Assembly (NCBI GenBank): GCA_018372435.1 | Contig: JAHAJA010000003.1 | Location: 186,001-250,000, forward strand | DNA: 64,000 nt | Direction of reading: 5' to 3' | Source of the DNA: Clostridiales bacterium | Lineage (GTDB): Bacteria; Bacillota; Clostridia; Lachnospirales; Lachnospiraceae | Program-made: the position numbers and the translations under genes | Shown: one piece after another, positions 1 through 9,422 of the stretch | How positions within the stretch are numbered: position 1 is the first letter of the stretch | Layout: every line of letters begins with the position of its first letter | Notes under the pieces: model-generated | The model's input: the letters and a program-made list of their open reading frames with translations, nothing else | Told to the model about the DNA's origin: nothing | Databases searched by the model: none

Positions 1-313
1 CCAGACTTATGAAAGGAGTAATTTATTCGAATGTAGGAACTTATAAAATAATATTATAGAAACCTTATGATAAAAGGTTGCGGTTGCCAGAATGACTATA
101 ATAGTGACGAATATACAGAATACATATATAGAATAAAATCAAGCTAGGTAATCTTAAGTTTTATAAGCAGTATAGAATTACTATAATTTTCATTAGAACG
201 TCAATTGACGTAATTTTAATGATAATAAGGACAGGTTGAAAAATGATATTTTAATCGGAGATTTGTGATACTCGCAAAGTCTTCAAACATTTGAAAGGGG
301 AGTATTTATAATA
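1..313. other. AT-rich left-edge non-coding region
   Basis: No convincing gene lies here. One frame is open from the left edge to a stop near base 60 and could be the last 18 codons of a gene outside the window, but it is too short to judge. The stretch holds a perfect 14-bp palindrome, ACGTCAATTGACGT, at 198-211, and a TATAAT hexamer at 182-187 without a good -35 box. It is presumably the promoter region of the secreted protein that starts at 314. Confidence 0.4.
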
Positions 314-1648
314 ATGAAGAATCTTATGAAACGTGTAGTATTATTAATTTTAGTAATGGTATTAGCAATACCATCTAGTACAATGATGGCGGTAAAAGCA
401 TCATCTAAGAACATTACAATAGGTGAGTATATTGAGTTATTAATGAAAGCAATGAAAGTTACAATTAATGAAACGGAGAATCAAACATACATAACAGCAG
501 CAGTTTCAACAGGAGTATTGAAAACAGTTGATGAGTTTAAGGTTGAGGAAGAGATGACCAGAACTGAGTGTGCTGTACTAACTAATAGAGCAGATATTTA
601 TGTAAATGGAGTAACATCAGATACTAAAATCTTTGATGAAATCAGAGATCATAAGAGAATCTCAGATTTAAGCAAAATAAGTAAAGAATATAGAGAAGAT
701 GTTGTACAAGCGTTCGGAAAAGGAATAATTGTCGGTTATACAAATGGAAAGTATACACAAGATCGAGCTTTTAAAGGAAGCAATAAGATTACATATAGTG
801 GTGCAAAAACGGTTATTAAGAAGATAACAAATAAGAAGTTAAGAAGTATTATGTCACCAGATGGTCAATTGACCAGGACTACTAATTTACCTTGTAATGC
901 GAAAGAGTATGAATATATATTGGCTAGTTTTCCTAATAAGTTTTATGAAATGAAATTTCAATTTGAACTTGGAAATAGAAATACTAAATATATTGAGTTT
1001 AATGATTATTGTATACCAGTTAGAATGAAGAAAATGCCTTTTGTAATATCTGGATACGAAGGAACAGCCAAAGAAACGCAAGAAATGATTAATAAATATT
1101 TAGATGATTGGGTAGAAAAAATTGAGAAGAATCTTTATTATCGCTTTAATGTTAATTATAAAACTATAAATAGTAAATGGATTAATAATTTTAGGAATAC
1201 GTATTGTGTTTACAAGAATGAGGATTTGAATAATGATACAGAGGATGGAATAAAAAAATATGTAAAGGAAATGAAAAAAAATAAAGTAATTATCAAAACA
1301 CAAAAAATTAGTGTAGAGCCATCGACACTTTACTACTCACAAGGAAAAACTTATATAAGATGTTATGTTAAATTTTCGGTTACATCAGCAAGTAGTCTTG
1401 CAGATACATTAGTATATAACAAAATGTACAAAGCAAACTTTATTGGTTTGCAACTTAATAAATGGCATGAAGGTTATTATGATATATCAGTAGGTGTAAA
1501 TAATGGAAGCAGTTTTGGTGATGATTGGGCGGTATTTGGTGAATTTATTAACGATTATTTCACACAAATGAAAGCTAAAGTTATGGTACAGAAATTCAAT
1601 AAAAAGGGTAATTCGTATTTCCCTAATGGATACTATTATTGGAAGTAG
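314..1648 (+). CDS. Secreted protein with SLH-like segments
   Basis: A 444-residue exported protein of unknown role. Residues 1-29 form a signal peptide: basic start, hydrophobic core, then a probable cut after VKA. Residues 34-90 and 118-171 resemble S-layer-homology repeats; the clearest piece is GIIVGYTNGKYTQD around residue 137, like the GIINGYPDGTF pattern of SLH domains. SLH domains usually bind secondary wall polymers, so attachment to the cell wall is likely. The rest, residues 172-444, matches no family I know. The ATG at 314 follows a GAAAGGGGAG ribosome site. It is followed after 9 bp by another secreted protein, so the two are probably one operon. The divergence of the SLH repeats makes that call tentative. 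Confidence 0.7.
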   Translation: MKNLMKRVVLLILVMVLAIPSSTMMAVKASSKNITIGEYIELLMKAMKVTINETENQTYITAAVSTGVLKTVDEFKVEEEMTRTECAVLTNRADIYVNGVTSDTKIFDEIRDHKRISDLSKISKEYREDVVQAFGKGIIVGYTNGKYTQDRAFKGSNKITYSGAKTVIKKITNKKLRSIMSPDGQLTRTTNLPCNAKEYEYILASFPNKFYEMKFQFELGNRNTKYIEFNDYCIPVRMKKMPFVISGYEGTAKETQEMINKYLDDWVEKIEKNLYYRFNVNYKTINSKWINNFRNTYCVYKNEDLNNDTEDGIKKYVKEMKKNKVIIKTQKISVEPSTLYYSQGKTYIRCYVKFSVTSASSLADTLVYNKMYKANFIGLQLNKWHEGYYDISVGVNNGSSFGDDWAVFGEFINDYFTQMKAKVMVQKFNKKGNSYFPNGYYYWK

Positions 1649-1657
1649 GGTGATTAA

Positions 1658-4600
1658 TTGAAAAGAATAAAAGTGGGTACAATAATAATTTTAATTATTA
1701 TAAATATATTCTCAATAATAGATAATAATAGAAGAGTAAAAGCTGAAGAAAATCCCTATTCAGTTAAAGGTGTAATTTATTATGAAACAACAGATAAAGC
1801 TGCTTGCACTGATACTACATGGAGATTGGTTGGGTTTATAATTCGACTAGATAAGTGTAACTACAATTCTCTTAGAGGTGGTTCTGAAAAATATGTAAAG
1901 GTATTGTTTGATAATAAAAATGTTACACAAGATATAATATCACTAGGAAATGGTTATAATTTTACTAAATATACTATATCAGAGAGATATTTTCTTGAAT
2001 TAGTCGAAAATAATACAGTATTACACCAGCAATTTATGAAATCAATGAATTGGGATAAGAATAAAGACGGTACTTTTGAAGGAGGGACAATTTACATAAA
2101 TGGTATATTTCAGGTGTATTATAACGGAGTACCTAAAAAGGGACCTTATTACACTCTATCAGATATTAGGAGAGCAGAGGGTTGGGGAGCAGAAACAATG
2201 AATGATTTTGCCAAATATTTTGATCAGCCAGTAAATTATTCTCCGACTGATTTATGGCAGCCAGAAGTCCCAGTAACAGTAGAATATCATACCAGTGATC
2301 ATGAACTGATGTATACTGATAATTTAGGTAAAGTAGAATTAGATAAATCCGCATCCTATACATTCCCCGAAGAATACAAATTTAAGGGCAAAAATTACAA
2401 ATTGTACAGAAGCTACTATATCAACATGTCTAAGCCAACTAAGATGTTAGGCAAGTTAAAAGTTAATGTAGATGGGGCAACATTATCCTCCGTTAAGAAA
2501 AGAAAAGAGATCGCCGCGGATCTCAAAGGGTTAAAATTCATAGCCATGTACAAAGAAGATGATCCAATGCCATCAGGCGAAGAAATAGAACCAGATGCTA
2601 TGTATTCACCACTTGAAGAACCCAACCCAGAAGCAGTTATTAAGGCGGATCAAAGAGGAAATGAACAATTTGATGTAGAATTAGGAATACCGACTACGGA
2701 GAATGTGTACACCAATGTGGTTTCGGAGAACTATTTGTTTTCTTATCAGTTTACAAAAGAAGTAATGAAAGTCCCGTATAGTGTGTCTGCAAGTAAAACT
2801 TATAATTTATCTTGGACAAGTTATGAAAAAGTGGGAACAAATAAGGAAACGAAAGAAGATATCTATGATGATGTAGAGAAAACGGAAGAGTATGTTGTGC
2901 AGGCAGAAATAGTTGTAGAAAGAGTAGTCGCCTATTGGCGTATCAATCAATTAAATGTTTATGTACTAGATAACGCAGTAATTGGTAATGGTGCATTACC
3001 AAATCAATTAGTTAATTTGACTGCTAATAATACCAAAATACCAGTGATAGAATGTAATAGAAGTGTAGACATTAAGGAACATGTGTTAGACCCAGAAGGA
3101 TACGAAGAAACTATGAGTTTCCCAGCGGAAAATATAGTGGGAGGTTTTATAAAACCAACAGTATCGAGTACCGATTTGGAAGAATGTGTAGAAGAAAAAA
3201 TCGGTATACCGAAAGTGAAGAATGATAAACTCATATTTGATAACGTAATTGTTATGAATGATACTGAAACACTAAAAGAAGGACCTAGGCCTAAGGAGCT
3301 CAAAGAATCAGCAATATGTGATAATAATGTACTATACAAATCGAATATAGAGATTCCAAGAGAGAGAGCTAATAAAGAATATGATTCTACAGGGGTAGTG
3401 ATATATAAACAAATCTATCCTGAAAGGAATGGATCTTCTGGCGATGGGTTAGGGAATGTAGGAATAATAGGTTCAGGAAAGATCACATTTGAAATACCAG
3501 AGGTTAACTCCATTGTAGTACATACACCTACAGTATGTAATGCAAAGATAACCGATTTAAAAGCTTATAATCAGATGGTAACACCAGCTGTGAATCGTGC
3601 ATCACTTATTTTAGACAAATCTTTTACCGTCAGTTTACCTACAACAGGTGAGCATAATGAATATCCCGGATATGGATACAGAGATTATGCAAAGTATATA
3701 GCAACGAGACAAGTTATGTTTCCGTTTGATGTATACCGAGGGACAAATTATATAAGAGCAGGAACTTGGACTGATATGGTAAATGAGGAGGAGACCTTTT
3801 ACTTACCAACATGGGTAACAGAAGGTAATTACGAAGTAGAATGTAAGACTACGGCCATTAACTGTGCTGCAAACAATGGTGATGACTTAAATGAGTACGT
3901 AGCAAATTTTAATATTGATAATTATTCAGCAATTGATAGTATCTTTGTCCAAGTCACAGGACGTCTCTACAATCTTCAAATCTATGATATAACTGATTAC
4001 CCTCTCTGGGAATCAGTATTCCGAAAAGAAAATTCATTAGCATTAACAGGAACAAATTACACCGTGGGTATTGCTAATCAAAATGGTATCCTTACTGGTA
4101 GATTAGCCAAGTATACATTTCCGTTGGTGTATGGAAGCCACCCAAATAAAGAAAAGGAAGGGGCGATGAAACTAGGTTACAGTACTAGATTTAAACTGAC
4201 TACTATAGGAGATATGTTTGAAACGAAAGACTATATTAAGATAATTCCAAGATTCTATTATGTAGACTATCACGGAAATAATAGAAAAGAGGTGGATTTA
4301 TATTATACGGAGACATTTAACAGTAAGAAAAATTATTTAGTTAAAGTCGGTGGTGATAAGGATAAGACGAATAAGAAATCCTTTGTTCTCGGGAATGTTT
4401 ATTGGCAAGTTCCAGAGAAGGAAATAAAAGCAACAGGATTTATAGATGATATAACAGACAATCTAATTCGTTCTAGAAAGAATGAGATATTTTCCTTTAA
4501 TGATATACAACTAAGTACAACATTTCGGACTTATGTAGGAGATAGTAGTTATATTCCGTCTGGAACTATACCGAGCTCAGTTGGTGCCAAGAAAGTCATG

Positions 4601-4978
4601 CGCTCTGTACAGACTTGGTATGGAGAATACTATCTACCAAGTGATGTACATGTAGTAGTAAAAGATTTTGACCTTAAGAAGTATGCGAAAGAACGAGGAT
4701 ATATTGATTTTACAGAAGATATCTGGCTTGATAAAGGATATATCATAGTAAATTATGATATTGTTACGTATCAGACGGGGAAAGCGCAAGCAAATCTAAG
4801 CTATATTAATAAAGAGAATGCGTTGCAAGGATATTGCAATATGTGGAAGCTAGAAGGTTCACAGTTAGCAAAGACAGATACCTATGGAAATACATTCGAA
4901 TTCAAATATGGTGATTATGTTATGTATGATACAGAAAAATCAGCAGCAAAGGATTATAAATCTGGTGGGACCCATTAA
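1658..4978 (+). CDS. Large secreted protein of unknown function
   Basis: A 1,106-residue protein with an N-terminal hydrophobic export signal, cut probably after RRVKA near residue 29. I see no catalytic motif, no C-terminal membrane anchor and no sortase signal. The body is rich in Thr, Asn, Tyr and Val with alternating hydrophobic patterns, consistent with beta-rich extracellular modules. Large secreted proteins next to SLH proteins occur in clostridia and paenibacilli (possibly the DUF5704 group, but I cannot confirm that). The start is TTG at 1658 behind an AGGGTGA ribosome site. It follows the SLH-like gene by 9 bp, suggesting co-expression and perhaps a physical partnership at the wall. 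A terminator hairpin overlaps its stop codon. Confidence 0.75.
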   Translation: MKRIKVGTIIILIIINIFSIIDNNRRVKAEENPYSVKGVIYYETTDKAACTDTTWRLVGFIIRLDKCNYNSLRGGSEKYVKVLFDNKNVTQDIISLGNGYNFTKYTISERYFLELVENNTVLHQQFMKSMNWDKNKDGTFEGGTIYINGIFQVYYNGVPKKGPYYTLSDIRRAEGWGAETMNDFAKYFDQPVNYSPTDLWQPEVPVTVEYHTSDHELMYTDNLGKVELDKSASYTFPEEYKFKGKNYKLYRSYYINMSKPTKMLGKLKVNVDGATLSSVKKRKEIAADLKGLKFIAMYKEDDPMPSGEEIEPDAMYSPLEEPNPEAVIKADQRGNEQFDVELGIPTTENVYTNVVSENYLFSYQFTKEVMKVPYSVSASKTYNLSWTSYEKVGTNKETKEDIYDDVEKTEEYVVQAEIVVERVVAYWRINQLNVYVLDNAVIGNGALPNQLVNLTANNTKIPVIECNRSVDIKEHVLDPEGYEETMSFPAENIVGGFIKPTVSSTDLEECVEEKIGIPKVKNDKLIFDNVIVMNDTETLKEGPRPKELKESAICDNNVLYKSNIEIPRERANKEYDSTGVVIYKQIYPERNGSSGDGLGNVGIIGSGKITFEIPEVNSIVVHTPTVCNAKITDLKAYNQMVTPAVNRASLILDKSFTVSLPTTGEHNEYPGYGYRDYAKYIATRQVMFPFDVYRGTNYIRAGTWTDMVNEEETFYLPTWVTEGNYEVECKTTAINCAANNGDDLNEYVANFNIDNYSAIDSIFVQVTGRLYNLQIYDITDYPLWESVFRKENSLALTGTNYTVGIANQNGILTGRLAKYTFPLVYGSHPNKEKEGAMKLGYSTRFKLTTIGDMFETKDYIKIIPRFYYVDYHGNNRKEVDLYYTETFNSKKNYLVKVGGDKDKTNKKSFVLGNVYWQVPEKEIKATGFIDDITDNLIRSRKNEIFSFNDIQLSTTFRTYVGDSSYIPSGTIPSSVGAKKVMRSVQTWYGEYYLPSDVHVVVKDFDLKKYAKERGYIDFTEDIWLDKGYIIVNYDIVTYQTGKAQANLSYINKENALQGYCNMWKLEGSQLAKTDTYGNTFEFKYGDYVMYDTEKSAAKDYKSGGTH

Positions 4979-4995
4979 GGGCCCACCTATTCTTT
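4964..4995. terminator. Bidirectional terminator between convergent genes
   Basis: GGTGGG and CCCACC pair around an inner CCC/GGG stem (4964-4987), followed on the plus strand by TATTCTTTTCT. The hairpin overlaps the stop codons of both the secreted protein (+) and the AraC regulator (-), so it can serve both. Confidence 0.7.
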
Positions 4996-5997
4996 TCTAT
5001 GTCTATATTCAAGAGGTGAGCATTGATATGTCTTGCGGAACATCTTGATAAAATTGCTGGTGTAAGGATACCCAACCTTCTCAGCAATTTCTCCTATACT
5101 TAAATCCGTGGTACTTAATAGATTTACAGCCATAGACATACGAAGGGAAGTGATATACTTTCCGATTGGCATGTGATAGTAATAAGAAAATCCTGCTTTT
5201 AGTTTCTGTGGGTTTAGTAATACTTGCTCGCTTAGGGAGTCGATCGTTGGTGGGGACTGAAGATTATTAGTCAAGATCTCATGAGCTTTTTGAATGGAAC
5301 GAATATCGCTGGCGCTTAGGTGAAGGTATTTGTTTGTACCGATTTTGACTTTGCCATAGTGGAGCTGTCTAGTGAATGTATTATCGGGGGAAGTCTCAAC
5401 AGTTTGGATAATAATTGCGAAACATTCTAAGATGCAACTTTCCAGATAGAGAGGAGTTAATGCATCCTGATTGGAAAGAACTTGCATCTTTTCAATTATT
5501 GTATTGATTCCTAATGGAAGGTAGGGATATGTTACATTCTCGTTGAATTTATTAAAATCAAAGTTGAGATTGAAGTTATCTCTTAGATATCTAGTTACAT
5601 AAGATTCCTGTATTGTTATTTCAGCACCGTGATAATGTTCGCCTCTTATCCAAGCCTGTTGACCTTTAATACCTCTCTCAATTACAAAGAAAGAGGAAGG
5701 TTTGAAGGAGGATACCGGTTGATTCTCCAATTTAAAATTGGTGGAACCTTTATAGACAGTACCAAATCGTATCAGTCGTTCAGGGTTGTCGAATGCAAGT
5801 TTGAACGGATGTGGAATAGTAAAGTCAGCAATTCCAAAACTGTAGTAATTAGGACGTTCATAAGATAATAGATGCCCATGTTCAGGTCTAGCGGGATTTT
5901 GATATAAGGTATAGTTCTTTTGCTTAATAGGAACAAATTGTAGTTCAGCAAATACAGCTTCTCTGAATTCTTTAGATGACGTAACGATTGTTTGCAT
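4987..5997 (-). CDS. AraC-family regulator, probably of iron uptake
   Basis: A 336-residue regulator. The last 100 residues form an AraC DNA-binding domain with two helix-turn-helix units; the second contains IGEIAEKVGYPYTSNFIKMF and ends in the typical CSPLEYR. The N-terminal part is an effector domain without a recognised signature. The first ATG (6060) has no ribosome site; the ATG at 5997 follows CGGAG and is preferred. It lies divergent from a siderophore uptake operon. AraC regulators in this position, such as the PchR, YbtA and Btr types, usually activate uptake when the siderophore is present. Direct regulation of the operon is an inference from position. A perfect palindrome sits 83 bp upstream of its start. 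Confidence 0.85.
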   Translation of the reverse strand: MQTIVTSSKEFREAVFAELQFVPIKQKNYTLYQNPARPEHGHLLSYERPNYYSFGIADFTIPHPFKLAFDNPERLIRFGTVYKGSTNFKLENQPVSSFKPSSFFVIERGIKGQQAWIRGEHYHGAEITIQESYVTRYLRDNFNLNFDFNKFNENVTYPYLPLGINTIIEKMQVLSNQDALTPLYLESCILECFAIIIQTVETSPDNTFTRQLHYGKVKIGTNKYLHLSASDIRSIQKAHEILTNNLQSPPTIDSLSEQVLLNPQKLKAGFSYYYHMPIGKYITSLRMSMAVNLLSTTDLSIGEIAEKVGYPYTSNFIKMFRKTYQCSPLEYRHRKE

Positions 5998-6079
5998 AAA
6001 TATATATTCTCCGTTTAAAATAGTATATAGAAAGTTGCTCTTGAGTAGAATCAAGTTCAAGAAGTAGTACTGATAATAT

Positions 6080-6107
6080 ACTAATACTTATAAGTATAAG
6101 TATTAGT
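6080..6107. promoter_or_regulatory. 28-bp perfect palindrome, candidate operator
   Basis: ACTAATACTTATA is followed by AG and then its exact reverse complement. It lies between the divergent AraC regulator and the iron-uptake operon. It could be an operator for the AraC protein or a Fur-like repressor, or the AT-rich terminator of a short transcript. No Fur consensus is evident. Confidence 0.5.
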
Positions 6108-6186
6108 AATTGTAAGGTAATTATCCCAAACTGTAAACAGAAATAATTATATTAGGTTACAAAATAATTATTATAGGTGAAAATAT

Positions 6187-6215
6187 TGTGTAGCGATTTG
6201 TTTTCATATATAATT
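6187..6215 (+). promoter_or_regulatory. Promoter of the iron-uptake operon
   Basis: TTGTGT (6187-6192) and TATAAT (6210-6215) are separated by 17 bp, a good vegetative sigma factor match, 131 bp ahead of the lipoprotein gene. The leader then contains an 8-bp stem AATAACCA/TGGTTATT (6236-6271) whose role is unknown. Confidence 0.6.
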
Positions 6216-6346
6216 CAAAAACAAGTTAGTTAAGAATAACCAAGGTGAGAAAAAGGAAACACTGGTTATTGTATCAAAACTCCATGGATAATGGAAGATG
6301 AACAGTACACTAGAAGTTACGAATAAAAACAAAAGGAGAATAAGTT

Positions 6347-7360
6347 ATGAAGAAGTACATGATGGTAGTTTTGAGTATCGCTGTCGTAATGTTTGGACTA
6401 GTTGGTTGCTCAAGTAATAATGCAAACAATGAATCTGGTAAATCAGAAGATACGAATAATGCAGGTACTAATGCAGGAGGCAGTGAAGAAGGGACAGCAG
6501 ATGTTTCAAAAGAAACAAGAACAGTTACCGACGTAAAAGGTACTGTAGAGATTCCTGTTAACCCACAAAAAATTGTTGACATTAGTGGAGCAAGTGATAT
6601 CTTATCACTTTTAGGATATGATGTAATTGGAACGGCAAACAGTGATGCATATGATTATACGAAGTTCCCAACCTACCTTGAAGATGTTTTAGGAGATTCG
6701 AAAATCCTAGGCTATAGTATGTTAGCTGAGATGGACGTGGAATCAATTATTGCCTTAGAACCAGACTTAATTGTAATCTCAACTGTACAAGAAAAGATGT
6801 ATGACCAATTATCAAAAGTAGCACCTGTTGTTATGATTGAATTGAAACAAATGGATTGGAAAGAAGATTTCATGAACGTTGCTACTATATTTGGTGAAGA
6901 GGACAAAGCAACAGCATGGATTGAAGATTACTTAGCAAAAGCAGAAGAAGTTGGAAAGAGATTGAAAGAAACTTACGGAGAAGAAACATCATACTTATCA
7001 TTCTTAGCAAGTGGTGGTAGTTTATTTATCTTTGACTCAGCTGGGCTTGGAACAATCTTCTATGATGATATGGGATTAGCGAAGCCAGAAGGTATGCCAG
7101 AACAAGAGAATGTTAGTTTACCAGTAGTAACCTATGAAGGTTTAGCAGAAATTAATTCTGATTATATCTTTGCAATTGCAACAGATGAAGATTTAGCTAC
7201 ATTAAAAGAAAGCAGTATCTGGAATGGAACAGAAGCTGTGAAAGAAGGAAATGTGATTGAACTTCCTGCAAGTCCTTATTTTAATCAGGGTTATAGCCCA
7301 ATTGGAAGATTAGCATTCATTGAAGAAGTAGAAGCATTATTAGCAAGTACGAATGAATAA
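6347..7360 (+). CDS. Siderophore-binding lipoprotein (FecB/YclQ type)
   Basis: The solute receptor of a ferric-siderophore ABC importer, 337 residues. A lipoprotein signal ends in the lipobox LVGC at residues 18-21, followed by a Ser/Asn/Gly-rich linker that tethers it to the membrane. The mature part shows the class III binding-protein pattern: VEIPVNPQKIV near residue 69, then IIALEPDLIVIS near residue 136, and a C-terminal GRLAFIEEVEALL helix. The ligand cannot be read from sequence; the best guess is a catecholate or hydroxamate siderophore. AAAAGGAG precedes the ATG. The gene overlaps the next permease by 8 bp, so the operon is tightly coupled. Confidence 0.88.
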   Translation: MKKYMMVVLSIAVVMFGLVGCSSNNANNESGKSEDTNNAGTNAGGSEEGTADVSKETRTVTDVKGTVEIPVNPQKIVDISGASDILSLLGYDVIGTANSDAYDYTKFPTYLEDVLGDSKILGYSMLAEMDVESIIALEPDLIVISTVQEKMYDQLSKVAPVVMIELKQMDWKEDFMNVATIFGEEDKATAWIEDYLAKAEEVGKRLKETYGEETSYLSFLASGGSLFIFDSAGLGTIFYDDMGLAKPEGMPEQENVSLPVVTYEGLAEINSDYIFAIATDEDLATLKESSIWNGTEAVKEGNVIELPASPYFNQGYSPIGRLAFIEEVEALLASTNE

Positions 7361-8336
7361 GAAAACAGTAGCATTTATTAGTACATGCAGTATAATCGCA
7401 ATAACCGGGCTAGTTGTTGCGATAAGTGCAGGAGCAAAGAGCATTCCTTTACAAACCGTTTGGAATAGTATTTTTCACTATGAAGATATATTAGATATGC
7501 AGTTAGTCCGAGATGTAAGAATACCAAGAGTTATCTGTACCGCCTTAGTAGGCGGTATTCTTGGCGTTACAGGGGCGATGATGCAAGGCGTCACTAGAAA
7601 TCCTATAGCAGAGCCATCCTTGATGGGAATCACACAAGGTGCAACATTGGCAATCGCTATAGCAGGAGCAAGCCAGAGTATCTATGGATTATTAGGCAAT
7701 ACGGTGGCAGCGTTTATAGGGGCATTGTTTAGTGGATTGTTGGTATTAGCATTCAGTATGAAGAACGCTAGGAACATGAATCTATCAAGATTATTGCTAG
7801 CAGGAACGGCTCTTAGTACATTCTTCATATCAATGGCTACCATTATAGCATTATTAACCAACAAGTCACAGAGTTTAGCGTTTTGGGTTTCGGGTGGATT
7901 CCGAGCAGTTACTTGGAATAGTGTCAAGTTAGTTCTTGTCGTTGGAGGAATCGCGACGGTTATAGCATTATTCATGGCGCCAAAGATTAATGTGGTAAAT
8001 CTTGGTGAAGATGTATGTATTGGATTAGGAGAAAATCCTGCTAAGATTCGTATGTTTACCTTGTTGTTATTAATTCCTATGTGTGCAGTTTGCGTTGCAG
8101 TTGCAGGTAATATAGCATTTATCGGATTAATCGTTCCCCATATTGCTCGTAAGCTTCTTGGACAAGATTATCGAATGATTATGCCAGTTTCGTTCTTGTT
8201 TGGTGCAACACTTGTTATCTGGGCAGATGTACTTGCTAGATTAGTAAACCAACCATATGAGACGCCAATTGGATTATTCACCTCCCTTGTTGGTGTGCCA
8301 TTATTTATTTGGATGATTCGAAAGGAGAATATGTGA
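7353..8336 (+). CDS. FecCD-family iron-siderophore permease, first subunit
   Basis: A 327-residue membrane protein of the FecCD/BtuC family, with about ten predicted transmembrane helices. Family marks include RIPRVICTALVGGILGVTG near residue 50, MMQGVTRNPIAEPSLMGI, and the C-terminal cytoplasmic loop GNIAFIGLIVPHIARKLLG that contacts the ATPase. It should form a heterodimer with the product of the following gene. The start overlaps the lipoprotein gene by 8 bp and its stop overlaps the ATG of the next permease, so translation is probably coupled. Confidence 0.9.
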   Translation: MNKKTVAFISTCSIIAITGLVVAISAGAKSIPLQTVWNSIFHYEDILDMQLVRDVRIPRVICTALVGGILGVTGAMMQGVTRNPIAEPSLMGITQGATLAIAIAGASQSIYGLLGNTVAAFIGALFSGLLVLAFSMKNARNMNLSRLLLAGTALSTFFISMATIIALLTNKSQSLAFWVSGGFRAVTWNSVKLVLVVGGIATVIALFMAPKINVVNLGEDVCIGLGENPAKIRMFTLLLLIPMCAVCVAVAGNIAFIGLIVPHIARKLLGQDYRMIMPVSFLFGATLVIWADVLARLVNQPYETPIGLFTSLVGVPLFIWMIRKENM

Positions 8337-9337
8337 TGAAGAAACGAGTTTTTATTACTTCTATAGTAGTAAGCATTCTTTTTGTATTTACCTTTCTATT
8401 AGCAGCCTCCTGGGGAAGTTATTCCATTTCGTTTGGTGATGTAATCAAGACTTTTTTTGGACGAGGGTCACTTCTTCAGACCACAACCATATGGGATATT
8501 CGCTTACCAAGAATTTGTGTTGCCATAGTTGTGGGAGTTTGTCTATCAACAGCCGGGTGTGTTTTACAAAGTGTCACTAGGAATGAATTAGCGGAACCTG
8601 GAATGATTGGAATCAATGCGGGCGCAGCTGTTGCTGTTGTGTTACTAATCTCATATGGAAGCACGAGCTATTACGATACAATTGGCGATGTAGCTCTATT
8701 TGTTATGCCTATCACCGCTATTATTGGAGCATTACTTAGTGGTTTCTTAATCTACTTCTTAAGTTACAAGAAGGGGGTATCACCAACAAGGTTAATTCTT
8801 ACTGGTATTGGTGTAAATGTTGGTATTAACGCGTTCATTTCCTTGTATCAGCTTAATATGTCAAAAGGTGACTATAATCAAGTACTTACTTGGACGAGCG
8901 GTAGCCTATGGGGAAGTAGTTGGAAGTTTTTCTGGCTTGTTACACCACTTGTAGTTATATTCTTGTTATTAATCATGTGGAAAGCAAAGATATTAGATGT
9001 TTTGGATCTTGGTGATGAGATTGCCACTGGACTTGGGGTAAAGGTTGAGAAAGAACGTAGAGTATTATTCTTTTATGCCATTGTATTAGCGGCACTAGCA
9101 ACTTCTGTCGCAGGGAATATTGCATTCCTTGGATTACTTGGTCCACACATAGCCAAACGACTCGTCGGTCCAGTACATCGTAGACAGATACCGGTAGCAG
9201 CAGGGATAAGCCCTGTTATCATAATACTAGCGGATTCTATATCAAGAAATGCATTCTCACCGATCGAGGTGCCTGCGGGGATAATGATTGCAATTGTTGG
9301 AGTACCGTATTTTATTTATCTGATGTTACGGGAATAA
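8336..9337 (+). CDS. FecCD-family iron-siderophore permease, second subunit
   Basis: The second transmembrane subunit, about 333 residues. It repeats the family marks of its partner: RLPRICVAIVVGVCLSTAG, VTRNELAEPGMIGI and the coupling loop GNIAFLGLLGPHIAKRLVG. A longer reading from 8309 is possible, but the ATG at 8336 lies in TGATG, shares its A with the upstream stop codon, and follows the ribosome site AAAGGAG at 8321-8327, so it is preferred. With the neighbouring permease and the ATPase it completes the importer. Confidence 0.9.
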   Translation: MKKRVFITSIVVSILFVFTFLLAASWGSYSISFGDVIKTFFGRGSLLQTTTIWDIRLPRICVAIVVGVCLSTAGCVLQSVTRNELAEPGMIGINAGAAVAVVLLISYGSTSYYDTIGDVALFVMPITAIIGALLSGFLIYFLSYKKGVSPTRLILTGIGVNVGINAFISLYQLNMSKGDYNQVLTWTSGSLWGSSWKFFWLVTPLVVIFLLLIMWKAKILDVLDLGDEIATGLGVKVEKERRVLFFYAIVLAALATSVAGNIAFLGLLGPHIAKRLVGPVHRRQIPVAAGISPVIIILADSISRNAFSPIEVPAGIMIAIVGVPYFIYLMLRE

Positions 9338-9368
9338 AGCATAGATTGGGTACGACTATAAGAATAAT

Positions 9369-9406
9369 TTGATTCGCTCAAACTTCGCACTTGAAGTTTT
9401 TGATTC
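9369..9406. repeat. Short palindromic insertion flanked by TTGATTC
   Basis: TCAAACTTCGCACTTGAAG at 9378-9396 is identical to the left end of the 174-bp hairpin element at 28475. Here only about 24 bp are present, with AAACTTC/GAAGTTT arms, and the unit is bracketed by exact direct repeats TTGATTC at 9369-9375 and 9400-9406. It looks like a strongly deleted copy or remnant of that element. Confidence 0.55.
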
Positions 9407-9422
9407 ATTAATGGAGGATATG

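Noticed and set aside
5629..5868. 79-codon plus-strand frame inside the AraC gene
   Set aside because: It is antisense to a well-supported gene and has no ribosome site or recognisable domain.
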